Of a DNA stretch of 64,000 nucleotides, positions 50,068 to 59,827 are shown one piece after another. Position numbers and translations under genes: made by a program. The notes under the pieces are model-generated. The model was not told the DNA's origin, made no database searches, and saw only the letters and a list, made by a program, of their open reading frames with translations. Each line of letters begins with the position of its first letter. The first letter of the stretch is position 1. This stretch comes from Minicystis rosea (GTDB lineage Bacteria > Myxococcota_A > Polyangia > Polyangiales > Polyangiaceae): positions 1,330,501 to 1,394,500 of the forward strand of contig CP016211.1 in the NCBI GenBank assembly GCA_001931535.1. Reading direction: 5' to 3'.

Positions 50068-51273
50068 ATGCGACGAGCGATGACCACCCTCGCGTTCTAC
50101 GGAAAGACCCGAGATCGAGCCGGCCTGCGGTTCGCGGGCCGCCTGGCCAACGCTCTGCACAACGTTCCGCTCAAATTGCTTCATTACGACGATCCCCACA
50201 TCCAGGGGCCGCTCCCGCTGGATCGCTGGCTCGAGCGTGAGTTTCCCGGCCAAATCGCCAGGATGGGTATGCCCGAGCACATCCTCGCGGCGTACGCGTC
50301 GATCGTCTCGCGCGGAGGAGAGCACGCCGAGCTCGGCTTGCAGCCAGATGGGAAAAGCATGCGCCTCGCGCCCGCCGAGTCGATGAGGCACCACCTGCAC
50401 CTCCTTCACGAGCTCTGGCTCGGCTTGCGAACGGTCCTGGGCTCGGGCGGCGAGCACGTGCCCGACGACGAGAATCACATCGGATGGGACTGGGTCTCCC
50501 TGCTGGGCCAATGCATGCGCAGGGTCCCCGTGATCCTTGTCCGCTGGAGCGAGCCCCGCGAATCGGCGTTCTGGGAGAGCGCCCTGCGGAGGGCGAGCGC
50601 GTTCCCGGAGCCCCTCTCGGCGATCTGGCGGAAGTTCGTCGAGGGGGCCAGACCTGCCTGGGTGAAGCTCGGTCCGTCGCAGGAAGAAGCTCCAATCGCC
50701 TCGCTGCCAAGCCCGCCGCCTGCGCAAAGAGCGCTGGATCGGTCTCCGAACGCAGATTCACGACCGCCCGCGGAGGTCGCGGAGCGAAGAGCGAGCTCGG
50801 GGTTCCGCTTTCGACCCTATCAATGGGTGACCGAGCACATCGCGCTCGGCAGCGCGGTCTCGGAGGAGGACATCGACGTCCTCGTGCGCGACGGCATCAC
50901 GCACGTCATCGATTGTCGTCTCGGCCCGGGGAGCAAGGCCCTCTACGAGCGAACGGGGATCGTCTACCTTCAGATCGGGGTCGCCGACGACGGGAAGCCC
51001 AAGGCCGACGAGTGGTTCTGGAGCGGCATCGACTTCGCGACCCGCGCCCTGCGCATACCCCGGAGCCGCTTGCTCGTGCATTGCAAGATGGGCATGTCGC
51101 GGTCTCCGACCATGGTCTATGCCATTCTCCTCACGCAGGGGAGGTCGAGCGAAGACGCGCAGGCGCTCATCTCGAAATCGAGGATCGTGGCGAAGGTCAC
51201 CTACGAGACCGACGCCCGCCGCGCGGCCGGGCGCTGGGTGCGCCGCTCGAAGGTGGGGCCGAAAGCGCACTGA
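50068..51273 (+). CDS. Dual-specificity-phosphatase-like protein with novel N-terminal domain
   Basis: 401 residues from MRRAMTTLAFYGKTRDRAGL. The C-terminal 150 residues form a tyrosine/dual-specificity phosphatase domain with the P-loop HCKMGMSRS (catalytic Cys about 339) and a general-acid Asp upstream (GVADDGKPKADEW). Residues 1-220 are of unknown type: FYGKTRDRAGLRFAGRLANA, then a middle His-rich part and VPVILVRWSEP, suggesting an alpha/beta domain. No signal peptide, so it is cytoplasmic. It may counter kinases such as the one at 33.4 kb; that is inference. Confidence 0.75.
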   Translation: MRRAMTTLAFYGKTRDRAGLRFAGRLANALHNVPLKLLHYDDPHIQGPLPLDRWLEREFPGQIARMGMPEHILAAYASIVSRGGEHAELGLQPDGKSMRLAPAESMRHHLHLLHELWLGLRTVLGSGGEHVPDDENHIGWDWVSLLGQCMRRVPVILVRWSEPRESAFWESALRRASAFPEPLSAIWRKFVEGARPAWVKLGPSQEEAPIASLPSPPPAQRALDRSPNADSRPPAEVAERRASSGFRFRPYQWVTEHIALGSAVSEEDIDVLVRDGITHVIDCRLGPGSKALYERTGIVYLQIGVADDGKPKADEWFWSGIDFATRALRIPRSRLLVHCKMGMSRSPTMVYAILLTQGRSSEDAQALISKSRIVAKVTYETDARRAAGRWVRRSKVGPKAH

Positions 51274-51431
51274 CGCGGTGGGCGCCCGCGCCATGGCCGC
51301 GAAAATGGCTAGGCCCCGTGCTCGCCACTGCCCATCATGTCCGAACAGCTCACGCGTCCTGCCGAGGGAGTACCAGGTCGGGGTGCCCGGCGTGCTTGCT
51401 CGGCGCGCGCCTCCTCTGATGTCATGCCGCC

Positions 51432-52594
51432 GTGGGCACGGGAAGCGAGGGATCCAGCATTCGCCTCACCTCGCTGTTCACGGCCATCTCGGTCGCGGTG
51501 CTCGTGCTCGGCGCGCTCGCGCTGGGCATCCCGTGGGTCGTGTCGGGTAGGCCGCCCGAGGGCGCGTACCTGTTCACGGACCCCGTCGCGCTTCCGGCCA
51601 TCGCCTTCGCCCTGGTGACGACGCTCCTCGTCCCTGCGATCATCCCACGTCGCCCTCGGTCCGAGGCTGGGGCCCCGCCGTCGCGCCGTCCCCTCGTCCT
51701 CCGCGCGGTGGGCGCGGTCGCCGTGCTGCTCGGGTGCGTCGTCCTCCGCGCCGCGGTGATCCGCGACGCCGCGCCAACCCAGGAGGCCCTCGACCTGATG
51801 CGCCGCCATGCCACCGCCAAGGCCATCGGCGCGCCGGTCGAGGTGGGCTGGGACGTGCGCGGATGGATCTACGCCGGCGGCTCGGTGAACGACGAGCACG
51901 TCCCCCCTTCGATCGACGCCACCATTCCGGTCTCCGGCCCGCGCGGCGCCGGCGTGCTCACCATCGAAGGCCACGTCACGGCCGGCCGTTGGACGTTCCA
52001 GCGCGTATCCCTCCAGCCCGACCGCGGCGGCGCGCGCATCGACGTCATCTCCGCCTCCGCCCCCGCAGGACCGAGGGCCCTGGCTACCTGCTGTTCGCCA
52101 TCTTCGGCGGCTCCATCGTGCTCGCCGCGCTGACTTACCTCCTCGTCATGTTCCTTCTGCGCGGCTCCGACCCCCGCCGCGCGGTCGCCTCGCTCGAGCC
52201 CTCCCCGGGCGTGCCCTTCACCCTGCGCTTCGTGCCGCCGGCATCGAAGCCGCACGTCGTGTGGCTCAAGTTCGAGCTGGACTGGCAGGGCATGGAGGAC
52301 GACTACGGCACGACTGCGCAGATCGAGGTGAGGGTCGGAGGTGCGCCGCCCAGCGGAATCGAGCTGAGGATCGGCGACACGGCGCCGGCGGTCGGGCCGG
52401 CCGGGGTGAGGAACACGGCGCTCTACCGGGTGCTCTCGACCTCCGACGGGTCGGGGGAGAGCATCGCGGCGACCGCGAAGCTCGCGATTGTGCCCGCCGC
52501 CCCACCCGGCAGCGAGGTGGTGGTGAGCGGCAAGGCGGTGGTGGCCGAGAAGTGCAGGGCGCGGAGGCTGCTCTTGTTCGTGGTCCCGCAGTGA
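51432..52594 (+). CDS. Hypothetical membrane protein, apparent frameshift
   Basis: From a GTG at 51432, three hydrophobic segments (FTAISVAVLVLGALALGIPW; AIAFALVTTLLVPAI; AVGAVAVLLGCVV) and a beta-rich loop. The frame is lost at the five-C run 52060-52064. One extra C restores SAPRRTEGPGYLLFAIFGG and a further membrane helix (VLAALTYLLVMFLL), then a soluble end to 52594, about 387 residues. The layout is DUF3592-like; not certain. Confidence 0.6.
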
Positions 52595-53066
52595 GCCCCG
52601 TGGGTGGGACTCGACCTTTGCCCTTCGAGGTCGGCGTATCCTCGAAGCTGCGCCGGCGCCGCCTCTCGGCCACTCGCGTGGACGCTGCCCACCCTATTTA
52701 CCCTCGGTACGACGTCATCAATGCTGCCGCGCCCGAACCAGACTGCGCTGCGCCACGACACCTCTGTGCGCGACGCTCATGGCTCACCCAGCTGAACTGT
52801 CAGCACGTCGCGTACCCCGGTACGCCATTGCTCGCGCGCGCCATCGAGCTGTACTTGCGCGCCCGGCAGCAGATGGCCACCGACTTCACGAGGGAGGCTG
52901 CTCGACCTCTCTTGGATGAAGTGGTGCCCCGTGATCGCGCCGGCCCGCGCGTCGCCGGCATTTTCAGCGTTGCTCGAGCGGGTCGCCGTCCGCGCGTCGG
53001 CAATCGTGATCGCGTTCCTGTCGGCGGATGCAGCTGGATGAGGTTGGGGATTGCGCGGGGCTGTGC
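52595..53066. other. Gene-poor region
   Basis: No complete gene. A plus-strand stretch at about 52830-52930 reads IELYLRARQQMATDFTREAA and could be a gene relic, but nothing connects to it. Confidence 0.3.
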
Positions 53067-53260
53067 TCAGCCGATGACAGCCTCGATGTTGTTGCCATCG
53101 GGATCGAGGCGGAACGCGGCGTGGTAGCGAGGGCCGCGGCCGCCGGCGGCGTGGAAGCGGCGACGGCGGCCTCGTTCTTGGCCTCGAGCGCCAGGTGCAC
53201 CGGGCCCTTCGAGGGCGTGCCCGTGCCGAGCCACAGGTGGACCGTGCCGGGAGGGCCGAA
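53067..53260 (-). pseudogene. Glyoxalase/VOC-family C-terminal fragment
   Basis: The minus strand gives FGPPGTVHLWLG, GPVHLALEAKNEAAV, then in another frame RYHAAFRLDPDGNNIEAVIG and stop. The last phrase is the hallmark ending of VOC/glyoxalase-like proteins, including the metal-binding Glu. One extra G near 53157 would join the two frames. The N-terminal half of the family is absent, so this is truncated as well. Confidence 0.5.
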
Positions 53261-53404
53261 GCCGGCGCTCTGGCTCAGCCTGCTCGATCTCGGCGAGCAC
53301 CTCCCCGACGTGCCCTGGCGCAGGCGCTTCTTCTGCTCGGCGACCCACGAAATGACCCCGGCCCGCTGTCAGGTGCACGCCGCCGCGACGTTGTTCCGCC
53401 CGCG

Positions 53405-54574
53405 ATGATTGCGCCCCGCCTGCTCGCCCTCTCGATGCTCCTCGCGCCCGCGCTCGGCTGTTCCCACGCGCACTTCTGGCACCTGCCGAGCATCTGCCGG
53501 GAGCGCCCCTCCGCATACGACACGCTCCCGTCGTGGAGCGCATCGCTGCTCGCGCCACACGACGAGACGATCCTCTTCCGCGAGGGCCGCGCCGATACGC
53601 CGATGGCGGTCGAGCTGACGCGCCGGGCGTGCCTCTACCACGTCGAGGCCCGCCCCGGCGGGGAGCGGGCGCGCTTCGGGCCATACCTCTATGTGCCATA
53701 CGAGCTCGTCTCCGCGCCGGGGCGCGCGCGCTGGGCGCTCGTCGCAACGGCACCCTCGGGCGAGAGCAGGCTGATCGTTGACGGCGTGGAGCGGGCCGTG
53801 GAGGGGTCGATCTACAAGGCGCGGTTCTCCCGCGACGGCGAGCACTTTGCGTACAGCGCCTTTGACGGCAAGGCTTACACGGTGGTCGTCGACGGCAAGG
53901 TGGTGGGCCCGACGCGCGGCGCGCGGAGCGCCGTCCTGCGGGACGTGCTCGACGACGGCCGCGCATGGTTCAGCGAGCAGACCACGGATGGCCGAGACCG
54001 CATGGTGCTCGGATCGTGGGTGAGCCAGCCCTTCGACCGTGTGGGGCCCTGGGACGTGCGGCGCGACGGGCGCTTCATGGGCGTGCTCAGTCGCGGCGCG
54101 CAGTTCGAGATCGTCATCGACGGGCGCTCCAAGTGGCCCCAAGGGGAAGTGCTGACGATCGCGCGGAGCCCCGATGGCGCCCGCTCCGGCTACCTCCTGC
54201 GCCGAGATGGACGCGTCGAGGCCGTGGTCGACGGCATCCCGCTCGAGGTGCCGGACCGGCCGGGCGCCGAGAGCTGGATCGATCTCGGCTTCGCCAGCGG
54301 CCTCGCCTACGTGGCGTGGTACCCGACCGGCGACAGGAACACGTACACCATCGCTGGCGCGCCCACGCCCGCGGCGCCCCCGTCCGTCGGCCCCATGCCT
54401 CCGGGTCGGCAGGGCACTCGCGTGCAGATCGGCGCGAGCTTCGGGCCGAAGTTCGAAGCGGTGGCCCCGGAGACGCTGGTGCGCGATGCCGAGGGGCGCG
54501 TCCACTACGAGGGGTGGTACGACGGGCGGAAGTACTACGTGGTGGACAACGTGATTCAGGAGCCGAGGCGCTGA
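53405..54574 (+). CDS. Lipoprotein with propeller-like repeats
   Basis: 389 residues. Leader MIAPRLLALSMLLAPALGC with lipobox ALGC. Repeated strands with the pattern vvDGxxxxxxxxxxxarfSxDGxhfAY (e.g. ARFSRDGEHFAYSAFDGKAY) and vVDGkvvG suggest a WD40-like or TolB-like beta-propeller. No enzyme motif. Probably periplasmic or on the surface. Confidence 0.75.
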   Translation: MIAPRLLALSMLLAPALGCSHAHFWHLPSICRERPSAYDTLPSWSASLLAPHDETILFREGRADTPMAVELTRRACLYHVEARPGGERARFGPYLYVPYELVSAPGRARWALVATAPSGESRLIVDGVERAVEGSIYKARFSRDGEHFAYSAFDGKAYTVVVDGKVVGPTRGARSAVLRDVLDDGRAWFSEQTTDGRDRMVLGSWVSQPFDRVGPWDVRRDGRFMGVLSRGAQFEIVIDGRSKWPQGEVLTIARSPDGARSGYLLRRDGRVEAVVDGIPLEVPDRPGAESWIDLGFASGLAYVAWYPTGDRNTYTIAGAPTPAAPPSVGPMPPGRQGTRVQIGASFGPKFEAVAPETLVRDAEGRVHYEGWYDGRKYYVVDNVIQEPRR

Positions 54575-54604
54575 TCTCCGCCACCCAGGAGGATGGCCGT
54601 GGCC

Positions 54605-56674
54605 TCACCAGATGCGCACGCGGTCGTTCGGGTCGAGGAAGAGCTTTTGCCCCTTCTTCACGTCGAACGCCGTGTACCACGCGTCGAGGTTGCGCACGGT
54701 GTCGGCGCGGTACTCGGGGGGAGCGTGGCCGTCGGTGAGGATGCGGCGGCGCAGCATGGGCTCGCGCATCTTGGTGCACCAGCTCTGCGCGAAGCTCAGA
54801 AAGAACTGCTGGTCTCCGGAGAGGCCCTGGGCAGGCGGGGCCTCGGCGCCCTTCAGGGACGTGCGATAGGCCTCGTAGGCGACGGCGACGCCGGCGACGT
54901 CGGCGATGTTCTCGCTCAAGGTCTGGGCGCCGTTCACCGCGAGATCGGGGAAGGGGCGGTATCCGTCGTACTGGCGGGCGAGCTGGGCGGAGGAGGCCTT
55001 GAAGTGGGCGAAGTCCTCGGGCGTCCACCAGTTCTCGAGCTTGCCGGTGGCGTCGAAGAGGGCGCCCTGATCGTCGAAGCTGTGGCTGATCTCGTGGCCG
55101 ATGGTGGCGCCCACCGAGCCATAGTCCATGACCTCCGGGCGGTTCGGGTCGAGGTGCGGCGGCTGGAGGATGGCCGCGGGGAAGTTGAGCGCGTTCATGG
55201 CCGGGAGGTTCACCGCGTTGACGAGCTGCGGGTTCATCACCCACTCTCCGCGGTCGACCGGGCGGCCGAGCTTGTTCAGGTTGCGGCGGTACTCGAAGAG
55301 GGCGGCGCGCTCCGCGTTGCCGAGGGCGTCGCCCTTCACCACCTCGAGGCCGGCGTAGTCGCGGAAGGTCTCGGGGTAGCCGACGCCGACCTTGAGGGCG
55401 GCGAGCTTGGCCTTGGCCTTCACCTTGGTGGCGGGCGACATCCACTCGAGCTTGTCGATGCGGCGCGCGAAGGCGGCGAGCTCGTTCTTCACCATCGCCT
55501 CGACCCGCGCCTTCTCGGAGGCGGGGAAGTAGCGGGACACGTAGAGCTTGCCCACGGCCTCGCCGAGCGCGTCGCTGGTGGCCTCCACGGCGCGCTTCCA
55601 GCGGTCGCGCAGCTTGGGGGTGCCGGAGAGCGCGTTGCCGTGGAAGGCGAAGCCCTCGTCGACGAAGGCCTTGGAGAGGAAGGGCGCGGCGCGATCGATG
55701 GCGTGGAAGGTGAGGTAGTCCTTCCAGACGTCGAGCGGCTCGGAGCCCACGAGCCTGGCGATGCCGGTGAGCGCGCCCGGCTGCCAGACGACGAAGGTGT
55801 CGGGCTTGTCGAGGCTCGCGCCGGCGAAGTACGCCTCCCAGTCGAGCCCGGGCGCGCGCTTGGCGAAGTCGGCGCGGGCCCAGTGGTTGTTGCCCTTGTG
55901 CACGTCCTCGGAGTCGACGTGGGGGGCGTGGACCTCGGCGATCTTGTGCTCCAGCGCCACGATGCGCGCCGCCTTGGCGTCCGCGCCGGCGACGCCCGCG
56001 AGCTCGAGCACGGCCGCGATGTGGGCCTGGTACTTGGTGCGCATCTCCGCCATGCGCGGCGAGGCGTCGAGGTAGTACTCGCGGTCGGGCATGCCGAGAC
56101 CGCCCTGGAGGAGGAAGGGCGCGTAGCGCGAGGGGTCGCTGAGATCCTGGGCGACCCACAGGCCGAAGAGGTTGTCGGTGTAGAGGTTGGTGTTGTTGAG
56201 CACGTCGACGTCCGCGCGCAGCGTGCCGCCCAGCGCGCGGGCCAGGGCCTTCGCGTCGGCGATGGCGGCGATGCGATCGAGCGCGGGGCGGAGCGGGGTG
56301 ACGCCCCGCGCCTCGATGGCGGCCTCGTCCATGAAGGTCGCGTAATAGTCGCCGATCTTGCGCGCCTCCGAGCCCGCGGGCGCCGCGGTTGCGGCCTCCT
56401 TGATGAGGTCGGCGGTGCGCTGCGCGGTCAGCTCGACCAGCATGGCGCCCATGCCGTAGCTCGATCGATCGGGCGGGATCTCGTGGGTCTTGAGCCAGGT
56501 GCCGTTGGCGTAGGCGAAGAAGTCGTCGCCGGGCGCGACAGCGCGATCCATGCCGGAGAGATCGATGCCGCTCGCGGAGGAGGCCGCGGGCGCGGCCGAG
56601 GGGCCGGCGGGGGGCGCGGAGGAGGTGCACGCGGCCAGCAGCGCGCAGGCCAGGAGGATGGGGCTCGGTTTCAC
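54605..56674 (-). CDS. M13-family zinc metallopeptidase (neprilysin/PepO-like) lipoprotein
   Basis: 689 residues from a GTG at 56674. Leader with lipobox AAC (Cys16). N-terminal peptidase_M13_N region about 50-420. The catalytic domain has the zinc site HEISHSFD and the downstream ENIADVAG carrying the third ligand Glu. Also NAFP-like NALNFPAAILQPP, and a C-terminal CxxW-like end NDRVRIW. It cleaves short peptides outside the cytoplasm. Length is standard for the family. Confidence 0.93.
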   Translation of the reverse strand: MKPSPILLACALLAACTSSAPPAGPSAAPAASSASGIDLSGMDRAVAPGDDFFAYANGTWLKTHEIPPDRSSYGMGAMLVELTAQRTADLIKEAATAAPAGSEARKIGDYYATFMDEAAIEARGVTPLRPALDRIAAIADAKALARALGGTLRADVDVLNNTNLYTDNLFGLWVAQDLSDPSRYAPFLLQGGLGMPDREYYLDASPRMAEMRTKYQAHIAAVLELAGVAGADAKAARIVALEHKIAEVHAPHVDSEDVHKGNNHWARADFAKRAPGLDWEAYFAGASLDKPDTFVVWQPGALTGIARLVGSEPLDVWKDYLTFHAIDRAAPFLSKAFVDEGFAFHGNALSGTPKLRDRWKRAVEATSDALGEAVGKLYVSRYFPASEKARVEAMVKNELAAFARRIDKLEWMSPATKVKAKAKLAALKVGVGYPETFRDYAGLEVVKGDALGNAERAALFEYRRNLNKLGRPVDRGEWVMNPQLVNAVNLPAMNALNFPAAILQPPHLDPNRPEVMDYGSVGATIGHEISHSFDDQGALFDATGKLENWWTPEDFAHFKASSAQLARQYDGYRPFPDLAVNGAQTLSENIADVAGVAVAYEAYRTSLKGAEAPPAQGLSGDQQFFLSFAQSWCTKMREPMLRRRILTDGHAPPEYRADTVRNLDAWYTAFDVKKGQKLFLDPNDRVRIW

Positions 56675-56778
56675 GCCGGCACCATACTCCGGAACCCGGA
56701 GCGGGGCGTGTCGGCAAACCGCCGGAGCCGCCTAGTTCTACTGCGTCATGAGACGTCTCGCCGAGCCAGCGACGTGTT

Positions 56779-56964
56779 CGCTAAATCAGCGAGCGTAGCG
56801 AGCGTGATTCTCGAACGACGAAGACCCTGCGTGGACGTGAACGCTGACGCTGACGCTGACGCTGACGACGGGCCGTCGACGTCAGCGTCAGCGTGCGTCA
56901 GCGTCCACGTCCACGAGGAGACTGTTGTTCGAGAATCTTGACCGCTTTGACCGCTGATTTAGCG
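56779..56964. repeat. Large imperfect inverted repeat with GCTGAC hexamers
   Basis: The arms start CGCTAAATCAGCG (56779-56791) and end with its exact complement (56952-56964). Inside, GATTCTCGAAC is matched by GTTCGAGAATC, GTGGACGTG by CACGTCCAC, and about four GCTGAC hexamers by GTCAGC units, around a GGGCC centre near 56871. Each arm is about 90 bases with a few mismatches. It could form a very long hairpin. It lies between the peptidase gene and a gene-poor stretch. Confidence 0.8.
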
Positions 56965-57293
56965 CCGGCGTGCGGGCGAAGCCGACAGCATCGCCACGCG
57001 GCGATCGCTCGCCGAAACGGGCCGCTCGTCGGCCTCGCCGAGCTCTCGTTTCGCGTCTGGCTGCTCGTGAGGACCACTCGTTGCGCCGGCCTGACGCAGT
57101 AGTGCGAGCCAGGCAGGAGGCGAGCCGGCGACGATCAGCACCTTGTCGGCGCACGTGCCGGAGGGCACGCCGATCGGGGCCGCCGCCGCGTCGCCGGACA
57201 GATCGAGACCCCCTGCGGGGACGGCGATCCCGGCCTCGACGCCGAGGAGTTGGAAGGGGCTACCGCCGCGAGACGGAGCGAGAGCGTCAGGGT
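56965..57293. other. Gene-poor region beside the inverted repeat
   Basis: A minus-strand frame reads DKVLIVAGSPPAWLALLRQA and looks protein-like, but it lacks a start and merges with shadows. Possibly a gene remnant. Nothing else recognised. Confidence 0.3.
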
Positions 57294-57674
57294 TCAGTCC
57301 TTCCGGAAGGCTTCCTTCGCCGCGAGCGTGTCGAGCGCCTCGCGGAGCAGCTTGATCTTCCCGTTCTCCGCGACGAGGCGCCCGGCGTAGGTCTGCTTGT
57401 AGATCTTCCCCGTCGACGGGATGAGCACGTCGACGTCGTACTCGCCGAACGCCTGCTCGGGCGTCTCGATGAAGATCTGAATGTTCTGAAATCGGAAGTC
57501 CGGGACCTTCTCGAGGAGCCCGCGGAGGAACTTCTCGATCGCGGCGGGGCCCTGTGCACGCGCGTTGACCTTCGGCAGCTCGAGGACGCCATCTTCGGCG
57601 AAGAGCGCCGCTGCGGCGGCCGGATCGCGAATCTCGGCGAGGTACGAACGAAGCAGGTCGGATGCAGTTTTCAT
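57294..57674 (-). CDS. SnoaL/NTF2-like protein
   Basis: 126 residues from the ATG at 57674, with AGGAG 7 bases upstream; the ATG at 57677 is too close. The cone-shaped NTF2-like fold is indicated by LLRSYLAEIRDPAAAAALFA, DGVLELPKV, GPAAIEKFLRGLLEKVPDF and a strand-rich end. Such proteins are isomerases, hydrolases or binding proteins. The neighbouring SDR suggests a shared small-molecule pathway. Confidence 0.8.
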   Translation of the reverse strand: MKTASDLLRSYLAEIRDPAAAAALFAEDGVLELPKVNARAQGPAAIEKFLRGLLEKVPDFRFQNIQIFIETPEQAFGEYDVDVLIPSTGKIYKQTYAGRLVAENGKIKLLREALDTLAAKEAFRKD

Positions 57675-57763
57675 CATCAATCTCCTTGGACGACACGAGG
57701 TATTGCGGATATCGCGCTTGCCCTCCGACGATGGTCCGGTACGCGAGGCTCAGCGCTGCCGCG

Positions 57764-57912
57764 TCACGCGGCGGGACGAGGCGACGAAGGCCTCGGCGTG
57801 ACGCCGGCGATCCTCTTGAAGACGCGGTTGAAGTGGCTCTCTTCGCAGAAGCCGACCGTGACCGCGATCGTCGCCCCGCGCGCGCCGGACGCGAGCAGCT
57901 CCTTCGCGCGCG
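57764..57912 (-). pseudogene. AraC-family C-terminal fragment
   Basis: The minus strand encodes KELLASGARGATIAVTVGFC, EESHFNRVFKRIAGVTP and a stop at 57764. This is the second helix-turn-helix of an AraC regulator (SHFxRxFKrxxGxTP). A TGA lies just upstream in frame, so only about 45 residues remain. Remnant between the SnoaL-like and SDR genes. Confidence 0.6.
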
Positions 57913-57936
57913 TGGCTCACGTAGGGGCCGCGTGAA

Positions 57937-58686
57937 TCAGACCTGCGCGGCGCCGCCGTCGACGAAGATCTCGGCCCCGTTGATGAAGCTCGCGTCGGAC
58001 GAGGCGAGGAAGGCCACCACCTTCGCGACCTCCTCCGGCTCGCCGAGCCGGCCGAGCGGGACGGTCGTGGCGAGCTGGTCGAAGAGGGCGCCCTTGTGCT
58101 CGGCGGGAACGAGGCCCGCGAGGCCCGGCGTCGCGATCGGCCCGGGGCTGACGACGTTGACGCGGATCTTGCGCGGCGCGAGCTCGAGGATCCACGACCG
58201 GACGAGGTTCCGGAGCGCGGCCTTCGTCGCGCTGTAGACGCCGAAGCTCGCCGTCCCCTTCACGCTCGTGGTCGAGCCCGTCAGGACGACGGCGCCGCCG
58301 TCGACGAGGAGCGGCACCGCCTTCTGCACGGTGAAGAGTGCGCCGCGGACGTTCGTGCCGAAGATCCGGTCGAAGTGCTCCTCGGTCACGCCGGTGAGCG
58401 GCAGCATGTCTCCGCCTCCCGCGTTCACGAAGAGGATGTCGAGGCGGCCCGCGTCGCGGCGGATGCGATCGTAGACGCGATCGAGATCGGCGGGCTTCGC
58501 CGCGTCGGCGGTGAGGGCGACCGCACCGTGACCGATCGCGCGCGCCGCCTCCACGACCTCCTTCTCGCGGCGCCCGGTGAGGTAGACCCGCGCCCCGCGG
58601 TCGGCGAGCTCCTTCGCGGTGGCGAGGCCGATCCCCATCGAGCCTCCGGTGACGAGTGCGACCTTGCCTTCGAGTGACGTGCTCAT
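57937..58686 (-). CDS. SDR-family oxidoreductase
   Basis: 249 residues from the ATG at 58686 (AAAGGA upstream). Cofactor motif TGGSMGIG, NAGG, catalytic Ser in LTGSTTS, YSATK, and the end GAEIFVDGGAAQV: a classical SDR close to 3-oxoacyl reductase-like enzymes. A divergent LysR gene shares its 99-bp control region and probably regulates it. Confidence 0.92.
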   Translation of the reverse strand: MSTSLEGKVALVTGGSMGIGLATAKELADRGARVYLTGRREKEVVEAARAIGHGAVALTADAAKPADLDRVYDRIRRDAGRLDILFVNAGGGDMLPLTGVTEEHFDRIFGTNVRGALFTVQKAVPLLVDGGAVVLTGSTTSVKGTASFGVYSATKAALRNLVRSWILELAPRKIRVNVVSPGPIATPGLAGLVPAEHKGALFDQLATTVPLGRLGEPEEVAKVVAFLASSDASFINGAEIFVDGGAAQV

Positions 58687-58759
58687 GTGCGTTGTCCTTT
58701 CGAGAGCCAAGGATGGGGCCTCCGCTTTGGGTGCGAAATGTCGACCTCATCGACACGTC

Positions 58760-58775
58760 GTCCACCCTGGTGGAC
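58760..58775. promoter_or_regulatory. Palindrome between SDR and LysR genes
   Basis: GTCCACC-CT-GGTGGAC, perfect 7-bp arms, in the short gap between the divergent genes and 10 bases before the LysR ATG. A likely LysR site for autoregulation and SDR control. Confidence 0.55.
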
Positions 58776-58785
58776 AATCGAGGCG

Positions 58786-59682
58786 ATGGACCAGCTCCTC
58801 GCCATCCGCGCCTTCGCCCGCGTCGTCGAGGCGGGGAATTTCACGAAGGCCGCCAATTCCCTGCGGATGCCCAAGGCGACCGTCAGCAAGCTCGTCCAGA
58901 CGCTCGAGGCGCATCTCGGCGTCCAGCTCCTCTCCCGGACGACGCGCCGGGTGGCGGTCACGCCGGAGGGCCTCGCGTACTACGAGAAGAGCGCCCGCGT
59001 CGTGAAGGACCTCGAGGACGTCGACGCGAGCTTCGCGGTGACGAAGGCCCGGCCGCGCGGACATCTGCGCGTCGACACCGGCTCGTCGACGGCGAGCAGC
59101 ATCGTGCTCCCGGCGCTCCCGGAGTTCCTCGAGCGCTACCCCGAGATCCGGGTCGACCTCGGCGTCGGCGACCGCGACGTCGACCTCATCGGCGACAACG
59201 TCGATTGCGTCATTCGCGGCGGCACCATCACCGACACCGCGCTCGTGTCGCGGACGATCGCTCGCGCGCGCTGGGTGACCTGCGCGACCCCACGCTACCT
59301 CGAAAAGCACGGCCTCCCGCGACGGCCACGCGATCTCGCCGATCACCGCCTCGTCATGTACGTCTCCGCGCGGACGGGTCGTGTCGTCCCGCTCCGCTTC
59401 CAGGAGAAGGGCCGGCCGCTCGACGTGGACCTCCGCCCCACGGTCGGCGTCAACGAGAGCAATGGCCATTACGCCGCGGGGCTCGCCGGCGCCGGCATCT
59501 GCCAGGTCTTCGCGTTCCTCGCCGCCGACGCGCTCGCCCGCGGCGAGCTCGTCGAGATCCTCGCCCCCTACCGCCCGCCGCCCTATCCGTTCCACGTCGC
59601 CTATCCACCGAACCGCCACGTCAGCGCGCGCCTCCGCGTGTTCCTCGACTGGATCGTCGAGGTCTTCGCGAAGGTGCGCTGA
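58786..59682 (+). CDS. LysR-family transcriptional regulator
   Basis: 298 residues. Winged helix: FARVVEAGNFTKAANSLRMP, then ATVSKLVQTLEAHLGVQLLS. Full effector-binding domain follows. Divergent from the SDR gene, with a palindrome between them. Close in type to the LysR regulators that control SDR or efflux genes. Confidence 0.9.
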   Translation: MDQLLAIRAFARVVEAGNFTKAANSLRMPKATVSKLVQTLEAHLGVQLLSRTTRRVAVTPEGLAYYEKSARVVKDLEDVDASFAVTKARPRGHLRVDTGSSTASSIVLPALPEFLERYPEIRVDLGVGDRDVDLIGDNVDCVIRGGTITDTALVSRTIARARWVTCATPRYLEKHGLPRRPRDLADHRLVMYVSARTGRVVPLRFQEKGRPLDVDLRPTVGVNESNGHYAAGLAGAGICQVFAFLAADALARGELVEILAPYRPPPYPFHVAYPPNRHVSARLRVFLDWIVEVFAKVR

Positions 59683-59827
59683 CCCCGACCTCCCCCGCGA
59701 GGCCCCATCTCAGGCCGGATCTCGGGCGGCGGGTGCATGCCGGCGTCCCGGCTTCGCCGAGCGGTCCCCAAGGCGCGAGGACGGAAGCGCCCGCGACGAG
59801 GGGAAGCCCGGCGCGCCGGCCGGCGGG

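Noticed and set aside
54593..56941. Long plus-strand frame opposite the M13 peptidase
   Set aside because: The minus strand has the HEISH zinc site and full family length. The plus frame has repeated Val/Glu/Arg with no family match.
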